DNA of 64,000 nt from Bradyrhizobium sp. OK095. GTDB lineage: Bacteria > Pseudomonadota > Alphaproteobacteria > Rhizobiales > Xanthobacteraceae. Position 1 is the stretch's first letter, and every line of letters starts with the position of its first letter. The notes under the pieces are model-generated. The model was not told the DNA's origin and ran no database searches. It was given only the letters and a program-made list of their open reading frames with translations. The stretch is taken from contig NZ_FOBX01000002.1 of assembly GCF_900109945.1 (NCBI RefSeq), positions 496,001 through 560,000 of the forward strand, given 5' to 3'. Positions 20,601 to 29,098 of this stretch are shown here, piece by piece. A program made the translations under genes and the position numbers.

Positions 20601-21006
20601 TCAAGACCAGGAGCTGGCCCTCCGAGAACTCCACGAGATCAGCGAAGGCGAGATGGCACTCGCCTTTTTCGATCCGCGTGATCTCGTCGCCGCGCTTGCC
20701 CCGGGTGAGAAGCTGGCACAGCCGGCCATAGGCGGCGCGGTCGCGCGGGTAGACAAAAATGTCGGGCGTGCCATCGATGAAGACGATGCGCGTACCGATC
20801 AGCAGCTTTGGCTTGTGCAGTACCTCTTTATTGTCGAGCTCCTTCCAGGCGCGCACCACGCCGGCAAGCGTGTTGTGGTCGGCAATGCCGATCACGGGGA
20901 TACCGAGCTTGCTCGCCTGATGCACATAGGCACGCGGATCCGAGCCGCCGCGCAGGAAGGAGAAGTTTGTAGTGATGCCGATCTCGGCATAAGCAGGCGT
21001 AGTCAT
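17632..21006 (-). CDS. dnaE2: Error-prone DNA polymerase DnaE2 (ImuC)
   Basis: 1124-aa alpha-family polymerase for SOS mutagenesis and translesion synthesis. It begins with a PHP domain (AEIGITTNFSFLRGGSDP, then GIADHNTLAGVVRAW), followed by the polymerase core with SPDIDVDFEH-like DIDVDFEHSRREEVMQYV around residues 390-410, and a C-terminal OB fold (VRCAGVVLVRQRPGSASGVVFM). Length is right for DnaE2 rather than replicative DnaE. ATG overlaps the imuB stop as ATGA, so it is translationally coupled and the last gene of imuA-imuB-dnaE2 under the LexA box at 23329. Confidence 0.96.
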   Translation of the reverse strand: MTTPAYAEIGITTNFSFLRGGSDPRAYVHQASKLGIPVIGIADHNTLAGVVRAWKELDNKEVLHKPKLLIGTRIVFIDGTPDIFVYPRDRAAYGRLCQLLTRGKRGDEITRIEKGECHLAFADLVEFSEGQLLVLTLPHRFEPAQALDVLAKLRASRAEGVWLAASLIYRGDDRRRLAGLDDLAAKANVPLLATNEVLYHDPGRRPLQDVLTCIREKTTIEAVGRKLEANAERFLKTPQEMSRLFRDFPEAIAETMRFADKIEFSLSQLSYQYPDEPVPPGKTAQGHLEDLTRAGVQKYFGGDIDDKLRATLKKELALIAELKYAHYFLTVHDIVHYARSQNILCQGRGSAANSAVCYVLGITSVDPTKVDLLFERFISKERLEPPDIDVDFEHSRREEVMQYVYRRYGRHRAAIIATIIHYRPRSAIRDVGKALGLTEDVTAALADTVWGSWGKGLNDMQVRQAGLDPQNPMINLAVELATELIEFPRHLSQHVGGYVLTQDRLDTYVPIGNAAMDDRTFIEWDKDDVDALNMMKVDVLALGMLTCIRKCFDLIDAHKGERWVLASVPQDDPKVYDMLCDGESLGVFQVESRAQMNMLPRLKPRTFYDLVIEVAIVRPGPIQGDMVHPYLRRRNGIEKVNYPAPSPDHGEPDELYKVLHKTLGVPLFQEQAMRIAIEAAKFTSEEANGLRRSMATFRNVGTIGKFEDKMIGNMITRGYAPEFAKNCFEQIKGFGSYGFPESHAASFAQLVYISSWLKHYHPDAFCCGLLNSQPMGFYAPAQIVSDARKNGVEVREIDVSYSFAQNTLENADGRYCAVRLGFRQIDGFHWLDPDEEFLKKEQVKRQGKEYVSQKDWADLIIDARNRRSFTSLEDFARDTGLPKRALILLADADAFRSLGLDRREALWQVRRLPDDVALPLFEAATAREQPDEHAKPLPVMPRAEQVVADYQTIRLSLKGHPMEFLREMFSRERVVACKEISHDNERRRVRCAGVVLVRQRPGSASGVVFMTLEDETGIANVVVWPKIMEQYRKEVMGARLIEVQGYIQSSPEKVTHLIAQRMIDRSHDLVGLANDALSRKHPVPAGATVIEPLNEDPRALADMPAQKIRHPRNVRILPPSRDFH

Positions 21007-22580
21007 GCGAAGAGACCGTGCACATACCAGCCGGGAGACGCAGGCTTACCGTCGCCGTCGAACACCTCGCCCTCGTAAAGACCGTCGCGAAAGATCCAGA
21101 AGCGCAGGCCTTCGGCGTCCTCGATCCGGAAATAATCCCGCGTCAGCTGCTTGCCGTCCTGCCGCCACCATTCCATCGCGATGCGCTCGGGCCCTTCCAC
21201 CCGCACCACCGCATGTTTCGCGCGCCGCCAGGTGAATTGATGCGGCGGGCCGTCCGGCACGGTCGCGAACGGCACCGTGACCGGCTCGGGCTTGTCGAAC
21301 AGCCGCAACGGGCGCAGCGGCGGCTCACTCTCGGCGCGCACCGGCCATTCCGCTTGCATGGCGGCGGCGAGATGATGCTGCGCCGGCGCGGCCAGCACCG
21401 CGCATTCGGGGATGTGGGTATCCTCAGGCAAATGCACGACGACGCGTTTTCCGCCGATGCGTGCGGCGATGCGATCGATCAGCGCGGCGAGTTCGTCATT
21501 GTCGTGGACATGGGCGTCGAGATCACGTTGCTCCTGCACCACGATCTCGGTGCGGCTCGCCGACAAGCGCACCATGTCGAAGCCGAAACCGGGGTCGAGG
21601 GGATCGGCCAGCGCATCGAGGCGCTCGCGAAACAGACGGTCAATGACCGCGCTTCGCGTCACCGGACGTCCGGTCTCGACCATGATCGCGCGCACTGCGC
21701 CGTCGGTACGGAAAAACGCAGCCTCCAGCCGCCGCGCACCTTTGCCCTGCTTCTCCATCGAGGCAATCAACGTGTCCGCCAGTCGCGACAGCGTCATCGC
21801 GATCATGGTGTCGGTCGCGATCGGCTCGGCGAAACGTTGCTCGACGATGTAGTCGGGCAGCGGCTTGCGCGGGTTGATCGGCGCATCGCCCCGCCCCAGC
21901 GCATGCGCGAGCAACGTGGAGAACCGTGCACCGAACCGTGCCGTGATCTCGCCCGGCGCGCGCGAGGCGACATCGCCGATGGTCTTCAGGCCGGCACGGC
22001 GCAAGCCAGTGGTGATGGCCTCGCCCGCACCGAGTGCTGACACCGGAAACCGGTCGATCGCCGCCGCCTCCCCGCCATCGGCCACGATGGTGCCGGAAGA
22101 TTGCCGCGTCAGCGTGCGCGCGCAGACCGAGGTGCCGGCGATCGCTGCGCTGACTGCAAACCCTTGCCGGGCAAGCGCACGAACCAGCGTTTGCAACAAC
22201 GCGGCTTCGCCGCCGAACAGATGCGCGCAGCCGGTGATGTCGAGGAACAGCCCGTGCGGCGCATCGAGCGCCACCAGCGGCGTAAAGCGGTCGCACCAGT
22301 CGGCGATGTCGCTGAGCGTCTTCGCATCGGCCACGACATCGGCGTCGAACACCTTTAGATCCGGACACATCGCCCGCGCATTCGCCAAGGGCTGACCGAT
22401 ATGCAGCCCGAGGCGCTCGGCGGCCTCATCCAGCGCATGGATCACCAGCGCATTGCTGTCCTTGATGACGACGATGCTGGGATCACCCAGCGCGCCGAAG
22501 AACCGCTGGATCCGGTCGATGGGCAGGCGCGGCAGCCATAGGCTGAGGATACGCCGACGGTTCACTGAACTGGCACTCAT
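21003..22580 (-). CDS. imuB: ImuB, inactive Y-family polymerase subunit of the mutasome
   Basis: 525-aa Y-family-like protein. The N-terminus ILSLWLPRLPIDR replaces the DxD metal-binding start of active Y polymerases, the hallmark of ImuB, which acts as the bridge between ImuA, DnaE2 and the beta clamp. LDITGCAHLFGGEAALL and a helix-hairpin-helix region (LKTIGDVASRAPGEI) are visible. ATG 22580 is chosen with GGAGA 5 bases upstream. The start lies inside imuA, a 98-base overlap, and the stop overlaps the dnaE2 start. Confidence 0.93.
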   Translation of the reverse strand: MSASSVNRRRILSLWLPRLPIDRIQRFFGALGDPSIVVIKDSNALVIHALDEAAERLGLHIGQPLANARAMCPDLKVFDADVVADAKTLSDIADWCDRFTPLVALDAPHGLFLDITGCAHLFGGEAALLQTLVRALARQGFAVSAAIAGTSVCARTLTRQSSGTIVADGGEAAAIDRFPVSALGAGEAITTGLRRAGLKTIGDVASRAPGEITARFGARFSTLLAHALGRGDAPINPRKPLPDYIVEQRFAEPIATDTMIAMTLSRLADTLIASMEKQGKGARRLEAAFFRTDGAVRAIMVETGRPVTRSAVIDRLFRERLDALADPLDPGFGFDMVRLSASRTEIVVQEQRDLDAHVHDNDELAALIDRIAARIGGKRVVVHLPEDTHIPECAVLAAPAQHHLAAAMQAEWPVRAESEPPLRPLRLFDKPEPVTVPFATVPDGPPHQFTWRRAKHAVVRVEGPERIAMEWWRQDGKQLTRDYFRIEDAEGLRFWIFRDGLYEGEVFDGDGKPASPGWYVHGLFA

Positions 22581-23262
22581 CACATCTCCATTCCATGATC
22601 CACCGGCCGCACGGGCCATGACGATTGCGCAACAACTCGGCATCGAAGCGCGGCGCGCCCCAGGCGCTCCACGCGGAGCCCGGCGGCGACTGCGCGGCGC
22701 GGAGCATCCACCGCGTTTCCGCAGTCGAGGCCAGCGGCTGCGCCGCCATCCGCAGCAGCAGACCGGTGACGCCGGACGATTGCGCGGCGAGTGTCAGTTT
22801 GCGGCTCGCGACGAGATCGAACTGCCTGGTCTCGCCCCAGAGCTCGAGCACGACGGCGCCCAGCGCATCGCAGGCAAGCGCGTCGGCCGCGGTGCGCAGC
22901 GCGCTCTCGACATCGGCGGCGCGCACCATCACCACGCGGCGGGGATCGAGGCCGAGCTCGGCGAGCCCGCTCATCGACAGCGCGCCGGTCTCGCGTTCCG
23001 AAAAATCCTGCCGCACCCACAGCAGCGGTTTGCGCGCGGTCACCCGGCCCGCAAGCCCACTGACAAAACCCGTCGCGGCCGTCCCCTGCCGCCCCTCGCA
23101 AAACACCTCGTGGATTGCCGCGCGCGCGAGCCCGCCCTTCAGCACGGCGTCGGCTTCGCCATGGCCGAGCGCGACGCGATCGTGCTGATGCACGACCTCC
23201 GCCGTCTCGATGCGCTCGATCTGGCCGCGCAAGGTCGCAAGCGCGCTGATGCGTGCGCTCAT
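22483..23262 (-). CDS. imuA: ImuA, RecA-like mutasome protein
   Basis: 259-aa protein of the ImuA group (RecA/SulA-related), first gene of the mutasome operon. Seen are GGLARAAIHEVFCEG near residue 45, PLLWVRQDFSERETGAL near 80 and a C-terminal GPCGRWIMEWRCDECQF. Start at ATG 23262 leaves the LexA box 67 bases upstream. The 3' end runs 98 bases into imuB in another frame, ending in a Pro/Ala-rich tail (PQPMAAAPAHRPDPAVLRR) not part of the core fold. Confidence 0.88.
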   Translation of the reverse strand: MSARISALATLRGQIERIETAEVVHQHDRVALGHGEADAVLKGGLARAAIHEVFCEGRQGTAATGFVSGLAGRVTARKPLLWVRQDFSERETGALSMSGLAELGLDPRRVVMVRAADVESALRTAADALACDALGAVVLELWGETRQFDLVASRKLTLAAQSSGVTGLLLRMAAQPLASTAETRWMLRAAQSPPGSAWSAWGAPRFDAELLRNRHGPCGRWIMEWRCDECQFSEPSAYPQPMAAAPAHRPDPAVLRRAG

Positions 23263-23328
23263 GCTCGCCGCTCCTTCAGGGGTGATTGCCGAGGCTCTCA
23301 AAAATAAGAACCTGCGGCTGGCTCATTT

Positions 23329-23343
23329 GTTCATGATATGTTC
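23329..23343. promoter_or_regulatory. LexA (SOS) box between divergent DNA-damage operons
   Basis: GTTCATGATATGTTC fits the alphaproteobacterial LexA operator GTTC-N7-GTTC exactly. It lies 67 bases from the imuA start and 83 bases from the radical SAM gene start on the opposite strand, so one LexA dimer could repress both operons. Confidence 0.9.
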
Positions 23344-23425
23344 TAATATAAAGCTAACGGGGCGGCTTGAGTCAATCGAATTGGCGCTTCGTCAGATTCA
23401 GCAGTGGAATCAAAGGGATTTAGGC

Positions 23426-24661
23426 ATGGACGTGCAACGCAAGCTGGAGATTCTGGCGGACGCCGCAAAGTACGACGCGTCCTGCGCCTCCAGCGGCACC
23501 GAGAAGCGGGATTCCAGCGACGGCAAGGGCATGGGCTCGACCGCGCCGGGCATGGGCATCTGCCATTCCTATGCGCCTGATGGACGCTGCATCTCACTGC
23601 TCAAGGTGCTGCTGACCAACGCCTGCAATTACGATTGCCTCTATTGCGTCAACCGCGCCTCCTCCAACGTGCCGCGCGCCCGCTTCACCGTCGACGAATT
23701 GGTCAAGCTGACGCTCGACTTCTACCGGCGCAATTACATCGAAGGGCTGTTCCTCTCCTCCGGCATCATCCGCAACCCCGACTACACGATGGAGCAAGTG
23801 GTGGGTGTCGCGCGAAAACTGCGCGAGGAGCATCACTTCCGCGGCTACATCCATCTGAAAACCATTCCCGAGGCCGACGACGCGCTGATCGCGGAGGCCG
23901 GCAAATACGCCGACCGCCTCTCCATCAACATCGAGATGCCGGACGAGACCAGCCTCCAGAAATTCGCGCCGGAGAAGGATTTGCGCGCGATCCGCCGCAC
24001 CATGGGCCGTCTCAGGCTGAAGCTCGACGAGGCCGAGGAAGGCCGCGCCGCGAAGACAAAGACAAAACCGCAACGCTTCGCGCCGGCCGGGCAAAGCACG
24101 CAGATGATCGTCGGCGCAGATAGCGCCTCCGACCACACCATTCTGCACACCAGCGCCAATCTCTACGGCTCCTACCGGCTGCGGCGCGTCTATTATTCCG
24201 CGTTCAGCCCGATCCCCGATGCGAGCCGCGCACTTCCCCTGCGCCCGCCGCCGCTGCTGCGCGAACACCGGCTCTACCAGGCCGATTGGCTGATGCGGTT
24301 CTACGGTTTTGACGTTGCGGAGATCGTCGACGACAGCGCGATGCTGCCGCTCGACATCGATCCAAAACTCGCCTGGGCGCTGCGCCATCGCGACCGCTTT
24401 CCGCTCGACGTCAACCGCGCCAGCCGCGAGGAATTGTTGCGTGTGCCTGGCTTCGGCACCAAGGCGGTCGAACGCATCATCGCGACGCGGCGCACCACCA
24501 CGATCCGCCTCTCCGATCTCGCGCGGCTGCACGTGCCCCGCAACAAGGCGCTGCCGTTCATCGTCCTCAGCGATCATCGCCCCTCATCGCATCGCCTCGA
24601 TGAGGCGCGGCTGATCGAGCGGTTCAAGCCGAAGGCAACACAATTGGGGTTTGGCTTCTGA
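23426..24661 (+). CDS. Putative DNA modification/repair radical SAM protein (TIGR03916 type)
   Basis: 411-aa radical SAM protein. The cluster motif CNYDCLYC (Cys67, 71, 74) binds the [4Fe-4S] that cleaves SAM; a helix-hairpin-helix DNA-binding motif lies near residues 335-355 (ELLRVPGFGTKAVERIIATR). This arrangement is the TIGR03916 family, regularly found beside DUF4130 (TIGR03915) and UdgX proteins; its reaction is unknown. AAAGGGA precedes ATG 23426; longer frames run through the LexA box and are unlikely. Stop and next start share one base (TGATG). Under the LexA box at 23329. Confidence 0.9.
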   Translation: MDVQRKLEILADAAKYDASCASSGTEKRDSSDGKGMGSTAPGMGICHSYAPDGRCISLLKVLLTNACNYDCLYCVNRASSNVPRARFTVDELVKLTLDFYRRNYIEGLFLSSGIIRNPDYTMEQVVGVARKLREEHHFRGYIHLKTIPEADDALIAEAGKYADRLSINIEMPDETSLQKFAPEKDLRAIRRTMGRLRLKLDEAEEGRAAKTKTKPQRFAPAGQSTQMIVGADSASDHTILHTSANLYGSYRLRRVYYSAFSPIPDASRALPLRPPPLLREHRLYQADWLMRFYGFDVAEIVDDSAMLPLDIDPKLAWALRHRDRFPLDVNRASREELLRVPGFGTKAVERIIATRRTTTIRLSDLARLHVPRNKALPFIVLSDHRPSSHRLDEARLIERFKPKATQLGFGF

Positions 24662-26103
24662 TGCAGTACATCACCCTCGACACCGAAACCGATTTCGCCG
24701 GCTGGCGCAAAGCTGCGCGTCACCTCGTGCTGCATCATGTGCAGCCCACCGATGTCACCTGGACCGTGCAAGGCGGCGAAGCGGAGTTGTTCGCACCGCC
24801 CGCACCGTCTCCGCTGCCTGAGGTGAGCGATGGCACTTTCACTGTCTCCGCAAAATTCGTCGAGCTCGCCCAGGCCGCAATCCTGCATCGCGATGGCGAG
24901 CGCTTCGCCATCCTCTATCGCCTGCTCTGGCGATTGAAGGACCATCACGACCTCATCGAGGTCGCGACTGATCCTGATGTCGCGCAGGTCATTGCGATGG
25001 CAAGAGCGGTGCATCGCGACGAGCACAAGATGCACGCCTTCGTGCGCTTCCGCGAGATCGGCCGGGAACGCGCAGCGCACTACGTCGCATGGTTCGAGCC
25101 GGAGCATCACATCGTCGAGCTCGCCGCGCCGTTCTTCGCAAAACGCTTTGCTGACATGCCCTGGTCGATCCTCACACCCGACCTCTGCGCGCACTGGGAC
25201 GGCCACGCCCTCACGTTCACACCGGGCGTCAGCAAGAACGAGGCGCCGGGCGAAGACCGGCTGGAGGAAACCTGGCGGCGTTACTACGCCAGCATTTTCA
25301 ATCCGGCCCGGCTGAAGGTGAAGGCGATGCAGACGGAAATGCCGAAGAAATACTGGAGGAACCTGCCCGAGGCTTCGATCATTAAGCCCCTAATCGAGGA
25401 TGCCGAGCGCATGACCGGCGCCATGATCGCCAATGCCGCAACCGATCCGCACAAGCCTCAGAAGCGGCCGGAGGCTCCGATGACACGCAAGATCGCCACC
25501 GATGATCTCGAAGCGCTCCGCGAGGAGGCCACGCATTGCCGCGCCTGCCCGCTCTATAAGGACGCGACCCAGACCGTGTTCGGCGAAGGGCCGAAGAACG
25601 CCACCATCATGCTGGTCGGCGAGCAGCCCGGCGACAAGGAAGACCTCGCCGGCCATCCCTTCGTCGGCCCGGCCGGCCAGATGCTCGACCGTGCGCTCGC
25701 CGAAGCCGGCGTCGACCGCAAGACGGTCTATGTCACTAACGCGGTGAAGCATTTCAAATTCGTACCGCGCGGAAAGATCCGCCTGCACCAGAAGCCGGCG
25801 ACGCCGGAGATCAAAGCGTGCCGACAATGGTATGAGCGGGAAGTTTCGGCAATCCAGCCCGAGCTCATCGTCGCGATGGGCGCTACCGCCGCGCAAAGCG
25901 TGTTCGGCAAGATCACCCCTGTCGGCAAGACCCGCGGCCGGTTGATCGATCTTCCCGACGGACGCAAGGCGCTCGTGACAGTGCATCCGTCCTATCTGCT
26001 GCGACTGCCCGATCCGGAGGCGAGAGCGCTGGAATATCAGCGCTTTGTCGAAGAATTGAAGATCGCCGCCGGCTTGCTGAAAAAAGCCCCGCGCGCCGCC
26101 TGA
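24661..26103 (+). CDS. DUF4130 (TIGR03915) - UdgX fusion, uracil-DNA cross-linking protein
   Basis: 480-aa two-domain protein. Residues 1 to about 270 match the TIGR03915 / DUF4130 repair-associated family. Residues about 285-475 are a UdgX-type uracil-DNA glycosylase: CRACPLY (Cys293, Cys296) and KACRQWY for the iron-sulfur cluster, GEQPGDKEDLAGHPFVGPAG for uracil contact (from residue 320), the loop RGKIRLHQKP with His376 at the place of the histidine that bonds covalently to DNA in UdgX, and VHPSY at 441-445. It should excise or trap uracil in DNA. The radical SAM gene is directly coupled upstream. Confidence 0.9.
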   Translation: MQYITLDTETDFAGWRKAARHLVLHHVQPTDVTWTVQGGEAELFAPPAPSPLPEVSDGTFTVSAKFVELAQAAILHRDGERFAILYRLLWRLKDHHDLIEVATDPDVAQVIAMARAVHRDEHKMHAFVRFREIGRERAAHYVAWFEPEHHIVELAAPFFAKRFADMPWSILTPDLCAHWDGHALTFTPGVSKNEAPGEDRLEETWRRYYASIFNPARLKVKAMQTEMPKKYWRNLPEASIIKPLIEDAERMTGAMIANAATDPHKPQKRPEAPMTRKIATDDLEALREEATHCRACPLYKDATQTVFGEGPKNATIMLVGEQPGDKEDLAGHPFVGPAGQMLDRALAEAGVDRKTVYVTNAVKHFKFVPRGKIRLHQKPATPEIKACRQWYEREVSAIQPELIVAMGATAAQSVFGKITPVGKTRGRLIDLPDGRKALVTVHPSYLLRLPDPEARALEYQRFVEELKIAAGLLKKAPRAA

Positions 26104-26227
26104 CAGGACCCGGATGCACGGCAACAAGCCGTGGAGAACTCACGACATTTTAATTGCCTGTCCGCCATTTCAACTGGCTGTCACATGACGCGCGCAAAAT
26201 CGGGCTCTTGGGACAGGAGAATTTCCA

Positions 26228-27850
26228 ATGAGTGACGTTGCTTTGCCAGGCTCCATCGAGCCGGCCTTGCGTAAGGGGCCCGACCTTGAAGGCGGATTCC
26301 ACCCACTGACCGGCATTATCTATATGGGGGTTATCGCTGCCGCCCTGCTCTTCGTTGCCTACAGCATCTGGATCGACATCGATGCGACCGGCACGCAGGT
26401 CAAGAGCATCGCCCCCTTCCTCATGCTCTTCGTCGCGCTTTTGATCGCGCTCGGCTTCGAGTTCGTGAATGGCTTCCACGACACCGCCAACGCGGTCGCG
26501 ACCGTGATCTACACCCGTTCACTACCCGCCAACATTGCCGTGGTGTGGTCCGGCATGTTCAACCTCTTTGGCGTGCTGCTGTCCTCGGGCGCGGTGGCGT
26601 TCGGCATCGTCTCGCTGCTGCCGGTCGAGCTGATCCTTCAGGTCGGCTCCAGCGCCGGCTTCGCGATGGTGTTCGCGCTGTTGATCTCCGCCATCATCTG
26701 GAACGTCGGCACCTGGTATTTCGGTCTGCCGGCCTCGAGCTCGCACACCCTGATCGGCTCGATCATGGGCGTCGGCATCATGAACGCGATCCTGCACGGC
26801 CGCAGCGGCACCTCGGGCGTGGACTGGTCGCAGGCCACCAACATCGGCAAGGCGCTGCTGCTGTCGCCGCTGTTCGGCTTCGCGCTCGCCGCGGTCCTGC
26901 TACTGATCCTGCGCAACGTTCTGCTGGGCGTCACGCCCGCTCTGTTCGGCGAGCCGAAGGGCGATCAGCCGCCGCCGTTGTGGATTCGTGGCATCCTGAT
27001 CCTCACCTGTACGCTGGTGAGCTTCTTCCACGGCTCCAATGACGGTCAGAAGGGCATGGGCCTGATCATGCTGATCCTGATCGGCACCGTGCCAACGGCC
27101 TATGCGCTCAACCGCGCAATGCCGGCGAGCGAGATCGAACATTTCGTCACGAACTCGGCCTCGGCCAGCAAGATCATCGAGGGCAAGGCGGCCGGCTACA
27201 ACGTGCTCGGCAATCCGCGGCCCGCGGTCACCAGCTACGTCGCCACGCGCGAAGTGACCGGCGGCACGTTCCCGTCGCTCGCCGTGCTCGTGCGCGATAT
27301 CGCCAAGCAGGTCACGACCTACGGCTCGCTCGCCAAGGTGCCGGCCGACGTTGTCGGCAACACCCGCAACGACATGTACCTCGCCTCCGAAGCGCTTCGC
27401 TTCCTGATGAAGGACAAGGAAGCCGAGCTCAACGCCGACGACGTCGCCGTGCTCAACGCCTACAAGGGCTCGCTCGATAGCGCCACGAAGTTCATCCCGG
27501 GCTGGGTGAAGATCGTGGTCGCCATCGCGCTCGGCCTTGGCACCATGGTCGGCTGGAAGCGCATCGTGGTCACCGTCGGCGAGAAGATCGGCAAGACCCA
27601 CCTGACCTACGCGCAAGGTGCTTGCGCCGAGATCACCGCTGCTGCCACCATCGCCGCCGCCGATATCTACGGCCTGCCGGTCTCGACCACCCACGTGCTG
27701 TCGTCCGGCATCGCCGGCACCATGGCCGCCAACGGTTCTGGCCTGCAATGGTCTACGATCCGCAACATCGCCATGGCTTGGGTGCTGACCCTGCCGGCCG
27801 CGATGATCATCTCCGGCTCGCTCTACTACTTCTTCTCGCACGTGTTCTGA
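26228..27850 (+). CDS. Inorganic phosphate transporter, Pit family
   Basis: 540-aa low-affinity phosphate permease. Both family repeats are seen: EFVNGFHDTANAVATVIYTRSL near residue 80 and FFHGSNDGQKGMGLIM near 265, with VSTTHVLSSGIAGTMAANG near 485. About ten to twelve membrane segments. A polar insert between the halves (about residues 295-415) is typical for this longer Pit subgroup. It ends before a strong hairpin terminator and no PhoU-like partner gene is adjacent. Confidence 0.93.
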   Translation: MSDVALPGSIEPALRKGPDLEGGFHPLTGIIYMGVIAAALLFVAYSIWIDIDATGTQVKSIAPFLMLFVALLIALGFEFVNGFHDTANAVATVIYTRSLPANIAVVWSGMFNLFGVLLSSGAVAFGIVSLLPVELILQVGSSAGFAMVFALLISAIIWNVGTWYFGLPASSSHTLIGSIMGVGIMNAILHGRSGTSGVDWSQATNIGKALLLSPLFGFALAAVLLLILRNVLLGVTPALFGEPKGDQPPPLWIRGILILTCTLVSFFHGSNDGQKGMGLIMLILIGTVPTAYALNRAMPASEIEHFVTNSASASKIIEGKAAGYNVLGNPRPAVTSYVATREVTGGTFPSLAVLVRDIAKQVTTYGSLAKVPADVVGNTRNDMYLASEALRFLMKDKEAELNADDVAVLNAYKGSLDSATKFIPGWVKIVVAIALGLGTMVGWKRIVVTVGEKIGKTHLTYAQGACAEITAAATIAAADIYGLPVSTTHVLSSGIAGTMAANGSGLQWSTIRNIAMAWVLTLPAAMIISGSLYYFFSHVF

Positions 27851-27871
27851 GCCACAACGCGACACAAGACA

Positions 27872-27902
27872 AAAAGGGCCCGTGCTATGCACGGGCCCTT
27901 TT
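27872..27902. terminator. Bidirectional rho-independent terminator
   Basis: A perfect 14-bp stem, AAAAGGGCCCGTGC pairing with GCACGGGCCCTTTT, with a three-base loop (TAT). It has A-rich and T-rich flanks on both strands and sits between the convergent Pit and M20 genes, so it can stop both. Confidence 0.92.
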
Positions 27903-27925
27903 CCGTTACGCTTGGCCCTGAGGGC

Positions 27926-29098
27926 TTACGACGCCGCGAGCTGTTCCTCGACCAGCTTGACCCAGTACGAGGTGCCGAACACGATCGCCTTGTCGTCAAA
28001 ATTATAGGCGGGGTGATGCAGGCCGGCGCTGTCGCCATTGCCGCAGAAGATGAAAGCGCCGGGGCGCGCTTCCAGCATGTAGGCGAAATCCTCGCCGCCC
28101 ATCAGCGGCGACATCTCGTGCACGTTGGCGTCGCCCGCGACCTGCATGGCGATGCGCCGCGCCACTTCCGTCTCCGCGGCGTGGTTGTTCACGACGGGAT
28201 AGTTGCGCTTGTAGCGCAAATCGATCTTGGCGCCGGTGATCTGCGCCACGCCCGCGACCACCTCGTGCACGCGCTTCTCGACCAGCTTGCGCACTTCCGG
28301 CGAGAGCGTGCGGATGGTGCCCCTCAACGTCGCGGTCTGCGGAATGACGTTGCGGGCGTTGCCGGCGTGGAATTCGCAGATCGAGATCACCGCCGATTCC
28401 AGCGGATCAACGCTGCGCGCGACGATCGACTGCAACGCCGTGATCACCTGTGCGCCCACCAGCACGGAGTCGATGCATTTGTGCGGACGCGCGGCATGGC
28501 CGCCGAGGCCCTCGATGTTGATGTCGACCTCGTCGGTCGCCGCCATGATCGGACCCGGCCGGATCGCAAACGAGCCGACCGGGATGCCAGGGCCGTTGTG
28601 CATGCCGTAGACCTGCTCGATGCCGAAGCGCTCCATCATGCCGTCCTTGACCATGGCCAAGCCGCCGGCGCCGCCCTCCTCGGCCGGCTGGAAGATCACG
28701 ACCGCATCGCCGGCAAAGTTGCGGGTCTCCGCGAGGTAGCGCGCAGCGCCAAGCAGCATCGCGGTGTGACCGTCATGGCCGCAGGCGTGCATCTTGCCGG
28801 GAGTCTTGGAGGCGTAAGGCAGGTTGGTCTGCTCGTCGATCGGCAGCGCGTCCATGTCGGCGCGCAGTCCGATGGCCTTGAGGCCCTCGCCCGCCGGCTT
28901 GTTGCCCTTGATCACGCCGACCACGCCGGTCTGGCCGAGGCCGGTCACGACCTCATCGCAGCCGAACTCACGGAGGCGATCCGCGACGAATGCTGCGGTG
29001 CGGTGAACGTCGTACAGCAGCTCGGGATGCTCATGGATGTCCCGGCGCCAGGCCTGAATATCGGGTTGAAGGTCGGCGACACGGTTCACGATGGGCAT
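27926..29098 (-). CDS. M20-family amidohydrolase (hippurate hydrolase-like)
   Basis: 390-aa zinc or manganese amidase of the M20D group, which cleaves N-acyl amino acids or similar amides. The metal-binding segment MHACGHDGHTAMLLGAA lies near residue 100, IFQPAEEGGAGG with the catalytic glutamate near 135, and MGGEDFAYML near 350. The dimerisation domain lies between. ATG 29098 (MPIVNRVADLQPDI) fits family starts better than the upstream TTG. Substrate unknown. Confidence 0.9.
   Translation of the reverse strand: MPIVNRVADLQPDIQAWRRDIHEHPELLYDVHRTAAFVADRLREFGCDEVVTGLGQTGVVGVIKGNKPAGEGLKAIGLRADMDALPIDEQTNLPYASKTPGKMHACGHDGHTAMLLGAARYLAETRNFAGDAVVIFQPAEEGGAGGLAMVKDGMMERFGIEQVYGMHNGPGIPVGSFAIRPGPIMAATDEVDINIEGLGGHAARPHKCIDSVLVGAQVITALQSIVARSVDPLESAVISICEFHAGNARNVIPQTATLRGTIRTLSPEVRKLVEKRVHEVVAGVAQITGAKIDLRYKRNYPVVNNHAAETEVARRIAMQVAGDANVHEMSPLMGGEDFAYMLEARPGAFIFCGNGDSAGLHHPAYNFDDKAIVFGTSYWVKLVEEQLAAS

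Noticed and set aside
18204-21078. Several long plus-strand frames across dnaE2.
   Set aside because: Shadows of dnaE2 codon bias, no motifs, no ribosome sites.
26158-26186. Possible Pho box before the Pit transporter (CTGTCCG and CTGTCAC).
   Set aside because: The two heptamers start 20 bases apart, not 11 or 22, and the intervening positions do not match the PhoB repeat.
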